7,893 bases of DNA, taken from positions 1 through 7,893 of the forward strand of contig JAFTRB010000111.1 of NCBI GenBank assembly GCA_017462445.1, in the 5' to 3' direction. This document shows, one piece after another, positions 6,290-7,893 of the stretch (the stretch's first letter is position 1; every line of letters begins with the position of its first letter). A program made the position numbers and the translations under genes. Source of the DNA: Clostridia bacterium (lineage in GTDB: Bacteria; Bacillota_A; Clostridia; Oscillospirales; CAG-272). The notes under the pieces are model-generated. The model did no database searches. It saw only the letters and a program-made list of their open reading frames with translations, and was not told the origin of the DNA.

Positions 6290-7036
6290 ATGGAAAACAA
6301 GGTACTCGCAAAGGTTGGTCCTCTTACCGTTACCGAGGAGGAGGTAGAAATCTTCCTTGCCGGTCTTGGTCAGCGCGGTCAGGCCTACAATAACCCCGAG
6401 GGGAGAAAGGTCATTTTAGAGCAGCTCATCGGCAACAAGCTTTTCCTGCTTGATGCAAGAAGAAACCTTCTGGAGGCAGAGCCGGAGTTCAAGGCGGAGC
6501 TGGCAAGAGTAAAGGAGGAGCTTCTTATCTCCTACGCTACCAACAAGGCAGTCCAGTCTGTCAAGGTAAGCGATGAGGAGGCAAAGGCATATTACGATGC
6601 TAACCCCGAGCAGTTTGCCGGGGAGGAAACTGTAAATGCAAGCCATATCCTTGTGGAGAGCGAGGAGAATGCCCTTGCAATTCTTGCAAAAATCAACGCG
6701 GGAGAGATCAGCTTTGAGGATGCGGCTATGGAAAGCTCCACCTGTCCCTCCGGACAGCGCGGCGGTAATCTCGGAGACTTTGGCAGAGGTCAGATGGTCC
6801 CCGAGTTTGATACCGCTGTATTTGCAATGGAGGTTGGCGAAATAAGCGCCGCCCCTGTCAAGACTCAGTTCGGCTATCACCTTATCAAGGTAAATGCGAA
6901 GAACCCTGCGCAGCCTACCCCCTATGAGGCAATCGCAGAACAGCTTAAGGAGATGCTTGTCGGTCAGAAGAGGCGCGACGCATATCAGTCCAGAGTAAAC
7001 CAGCTTAAAATCCTCTATCCCGTAGACCTTCTATGA
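6290..7036 (+). CDS. Cytoplasmic parvulin-type peptidyl-prolyl cis-trans isomerase
   Basis: This 248-residue protein catalyses cis-trans isomerisation of prolyl peptide bonds and may act as a chaperone. An N-terminal helical SurA/PrsA-like region (about 1-110) starts with a KVGPLTVTEEEVE segment. The parvulin domain (about 114-205) follows. Active-site residues seen are His119 in ASHILV, Cys152 in STCPSGQRGGNLGDFGRG, Met169 and Phe173 in MVPEFDTAVF, and His197 in FGYHLIKV. They match the His-Cys-His arrangement and hydrophobic proline pocket of parvulins. A C-terminal helix (about 210-243) completes the chaperone-like module. Unlike extracellular PrsA, it has no signal peptide or lipobox cysteine; the N-terminus is MENKVLAKVG, so it should stay in the cytoplasm. 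It shares its last four bases with the YlmH-like gene (ATGA), implying coupled translation. Substrates are unknown. Family assignment is secure. Confidence 0.93.
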   Translation: MENKVLAKVGPLTVTEEEVEIFLAGLGQRGQAYNNPEGRKVILEQLIGNKLFLLDARRNLLEAEPEFKAELARVKEELLISYATNKAVQSVKVSDEEAKAYYDANPEQFAGEETVNASHILVESEENALAILAKINAGEISFEDAAMESSTCPSGQRGGNLGDFGRGQMVPEFDTAVFAMEVGEISAAPVKTQFGYHLIKVNAKNPAQPTPYEAIAEQLKEMLVGQKRRDAYQSRVNQLKILYPVDLL

Positions 7037-7791
7037 CAGAGGATCTAGAGCTAACAAAAAAACGCTTTATCGAGCTTGCGGGCAAGGCTGAGCGAGGTCT
7101 GTATTACACCTTTACAGATTTTCTTGGCCTTGCCGAGCAGGCAGCCCTCGCCGAGGTCGAAGGGAAAATCCGCTCTGTCAAAAGAACGCAGTTCGGCGGC
7201 GTTGAGGGGGCTGAGCGCTTCATGGTCCGCTTTGGAGACGAGGAGGAGCTTGGCTATGACCAGCCCTTCCCTATTCGTTACATAAAGGTGGCACCCGTGT
7301 CACAGAAATTCGCCGAAAAACTCTCTCACAGAGATATTCTCGGCTCGCTGATGGGGCTTGGAATTGAGCGCGACAAGCTTGGCGATATTATTCTGAAGAA
7401 CAACGAGGCATATCTTGTTGCGCACGAGGATATAGCTCCATATATTACCAGAGAGCTGATAAAGGTCAGGCGCACCGATGTCCGATGCGAGATTGTCGGG
7501 GACATGCCAAGCGATGTCGGATACAGTACGGAGCAGCGCTCAATACAGATTGCCGGCGAGCGGCTTGACGCAGTTATTGCAAAGGTCTATAATCTTTCGC
7601 GCGAGGAGGCACAGCTGCTCTTCCGCAGAGGGCTGGTATATGTTGGTGGCAGAGAATGCTCCTCGCTCAGCTATACCCCAAGGCAGGGTGACAAGATTAC
7701 CGTCCGCGGCTATGGCAGATTTATTTATCTCGGCTTTTCCAGCCTCAGCCGAAAGGGCAAAACCAACGCCAATATTCTAGTATATTTTTAA
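7033..7791 (+). CDS. ylmH: YlmH-like S4-domain RNA-binding protein (RqcP2 type)
   Basis: The 252-residue protein matches the YlmH family in length and layout. An N-terminal alpha/beta region (about 1-165) includes GGVEGAERFMVRFGDEEE and the motif GSLMGLGIERDKLGDI (about 104-119), both typical of YlmH. The C-terminal S4 RNA-binding domain (about 177-240) shows ERLDAVIAKVYNLSREEAQ, LFRRGLVYVGG and the closing GDKITVRGYGRF. In Bacillus, YlmH was first linked to cell division by its neighbourhood. Later work tied it to ribosome quality control, where it binds stalled 60S-type 50S-peptidyl-tRNA complexes and can replace RqcP in alanine tailing; this is family knowledge, not visible here. Its ATG overlaps the isomerase stop (ATGA) and has no separate Shine-Dalgarno, so it depends on reinitiation after that gene. 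The sepF, ylmG and divIVA neighbours usual in Bacillus are not seen inside the window. The protein appears complete at its C-terminus. Confidence 0.9.
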   Translation: MTEDLELTKKRFIELAGKAERGLYYTFTDFLGLAEQAALAEVEGKIRSVKRTQFGGVEGAERFMVRFGDEEELGYDQPFPIRYIKVAPVSQKFAEKLSHRDILGSLMGLGIERDKLGDIILKNNEAYLVAHEDIAPYITRELIKVRRTDVRCEIVGDMPSDVGYSTEQRSIQIAGERLDAVIAKVYNLSREEAQLLFRRGLVYVGGRECSSLSYTPRQGDKITVRGYGRFIYLGFSSLSRKGKTNANILVYF

Positions 7792-7867
7792 GAGGCTCAT
7801 CAATTTAGAATAGAGATAAATCAGGATAAAAAGCGAAGGTTAATTACAATAATCGGAATAAATATGG

Positions 7868-7893
7868 GCGAGGCACAGAGTAATGTGCCTCGC
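7868..7893 (+). terminator. Probable terminator hairpin of the plus operon (cut by window edge)
   Basis: A perfect 9-bp inverted repeat (GCGAGGCAC at 7868-7876, GTGCCTCGC at 7885-7893) encloses an eight-base loop, AGAGTAAT. It stands 76 bases after the YlmH stop in otherwise AT-rich, gene-free DNA. The window ends on the last base of the stem, so the T-tract needed to prove an intrinsic terminator cannot be seen. Bases 7792-7867 show no supportable gene. Confidence 0.62.

Noticed and set aside
6416..6880. A 154-codon minus-strand frame inside the parvulin gene
   Set aside because: It opposes the conserved parvulin domain and has no recognisable product or start signal.
7864..7893. An ATG at 7864 opening a frame that runs off the right edge
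   Set aside because: Only ten codons are visible, the upstream GGAA is a poor ribosome binding site, and the same bases form a 9-bp hairpin that fits a terminator better. More sequence could change this.
1..7893. Defence system, mobile element, CRISPR array, tRNA or riboswitch
   Set aside because: No spaced repeats, transposase or integrase motifs, target-site-like duplications, cloverleaf sequence or long structured leader were seen. The region is almost fully explained by two ordinary operons and prfB.

Overview
The window looks like chromosomal DNA from a Gram-positive Bacillota bacterium, most likely a Clostridia-type gut or anaerobe lineage. I infer this from the gene set: a RsmF-type rRNA methyltransferase, a YlmH-type S4 protein, an unexported parvulin, a single-chain M16B peptidase and a GH106-like glycoside hydrolase. 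Strong Shine-Dalgarno sequences and classic sigma-70/SigA-type promoters agree with it. Coding GC looks near one half, and the intergenic DNA is very AT-rich. The exact taxon cannot be read from the sequence.

Layout. Bases 1-333 (+) hold the C-terminal end of peptide chain release factor 2 (prfB), cut by the left edge of the window. It converges on a three-gene minus-strand operon, and a symmetric A-stem-T terminator (375-407) lies between them and can serve both directions. Read in its own direction, the operon starts at an extended -10 promoter (about 4790-4818). It encodes an M16B zinc peptidase (4766-3489), a 925-residue GH106-like glycoside hydrolase without a signal peptide (3476-699), and an 86-residue three-helix membrane protein (695-435). 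The gaps between these genes are only 12 and 3 bases.

A divergent 115-145 base AT-rich region carries back-to-back promoters. To the right, a near-consensus promoter (TTGACT, 17 bp, TATAAT) drives a plus-strand operon of three genes. They are a RsmF/NOP2-Sun-type 16S rRNA m5C methyltransferase (4912-6267), a cytoplasmic parvulin peptidyl-prolyl isomerase (6290-7036), and a YlmH-like S4-domain RNA-binding protein (7033-7791) that overlaps the isomerase by four bases (ATGA). A GC-rich hairpin at the right edge (7868-7893) is probably the terminator of this operon, with its T-tract beyond the window.

How the genes work together. The plus-strand operon has a translation and nascent-chain theme: rRNA modification, prolyl isomerisation, and a protein family linked to ribosome quality control. 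RF2 lies on the same strand but in a separate unit. The minus operon joins a cytosolic peptidase, a cytosolic glycosidase and an unknown membrane protein. No shared pathway can be proved from sequence, and the combination is the least expected part of the window. I see no tRNA, rRNA, CRISPR array, insertion sequence, riboswitch or phage gene, and no gene-free stretch over 300 bases. I do not see a clearly novel defence or mobile system here.
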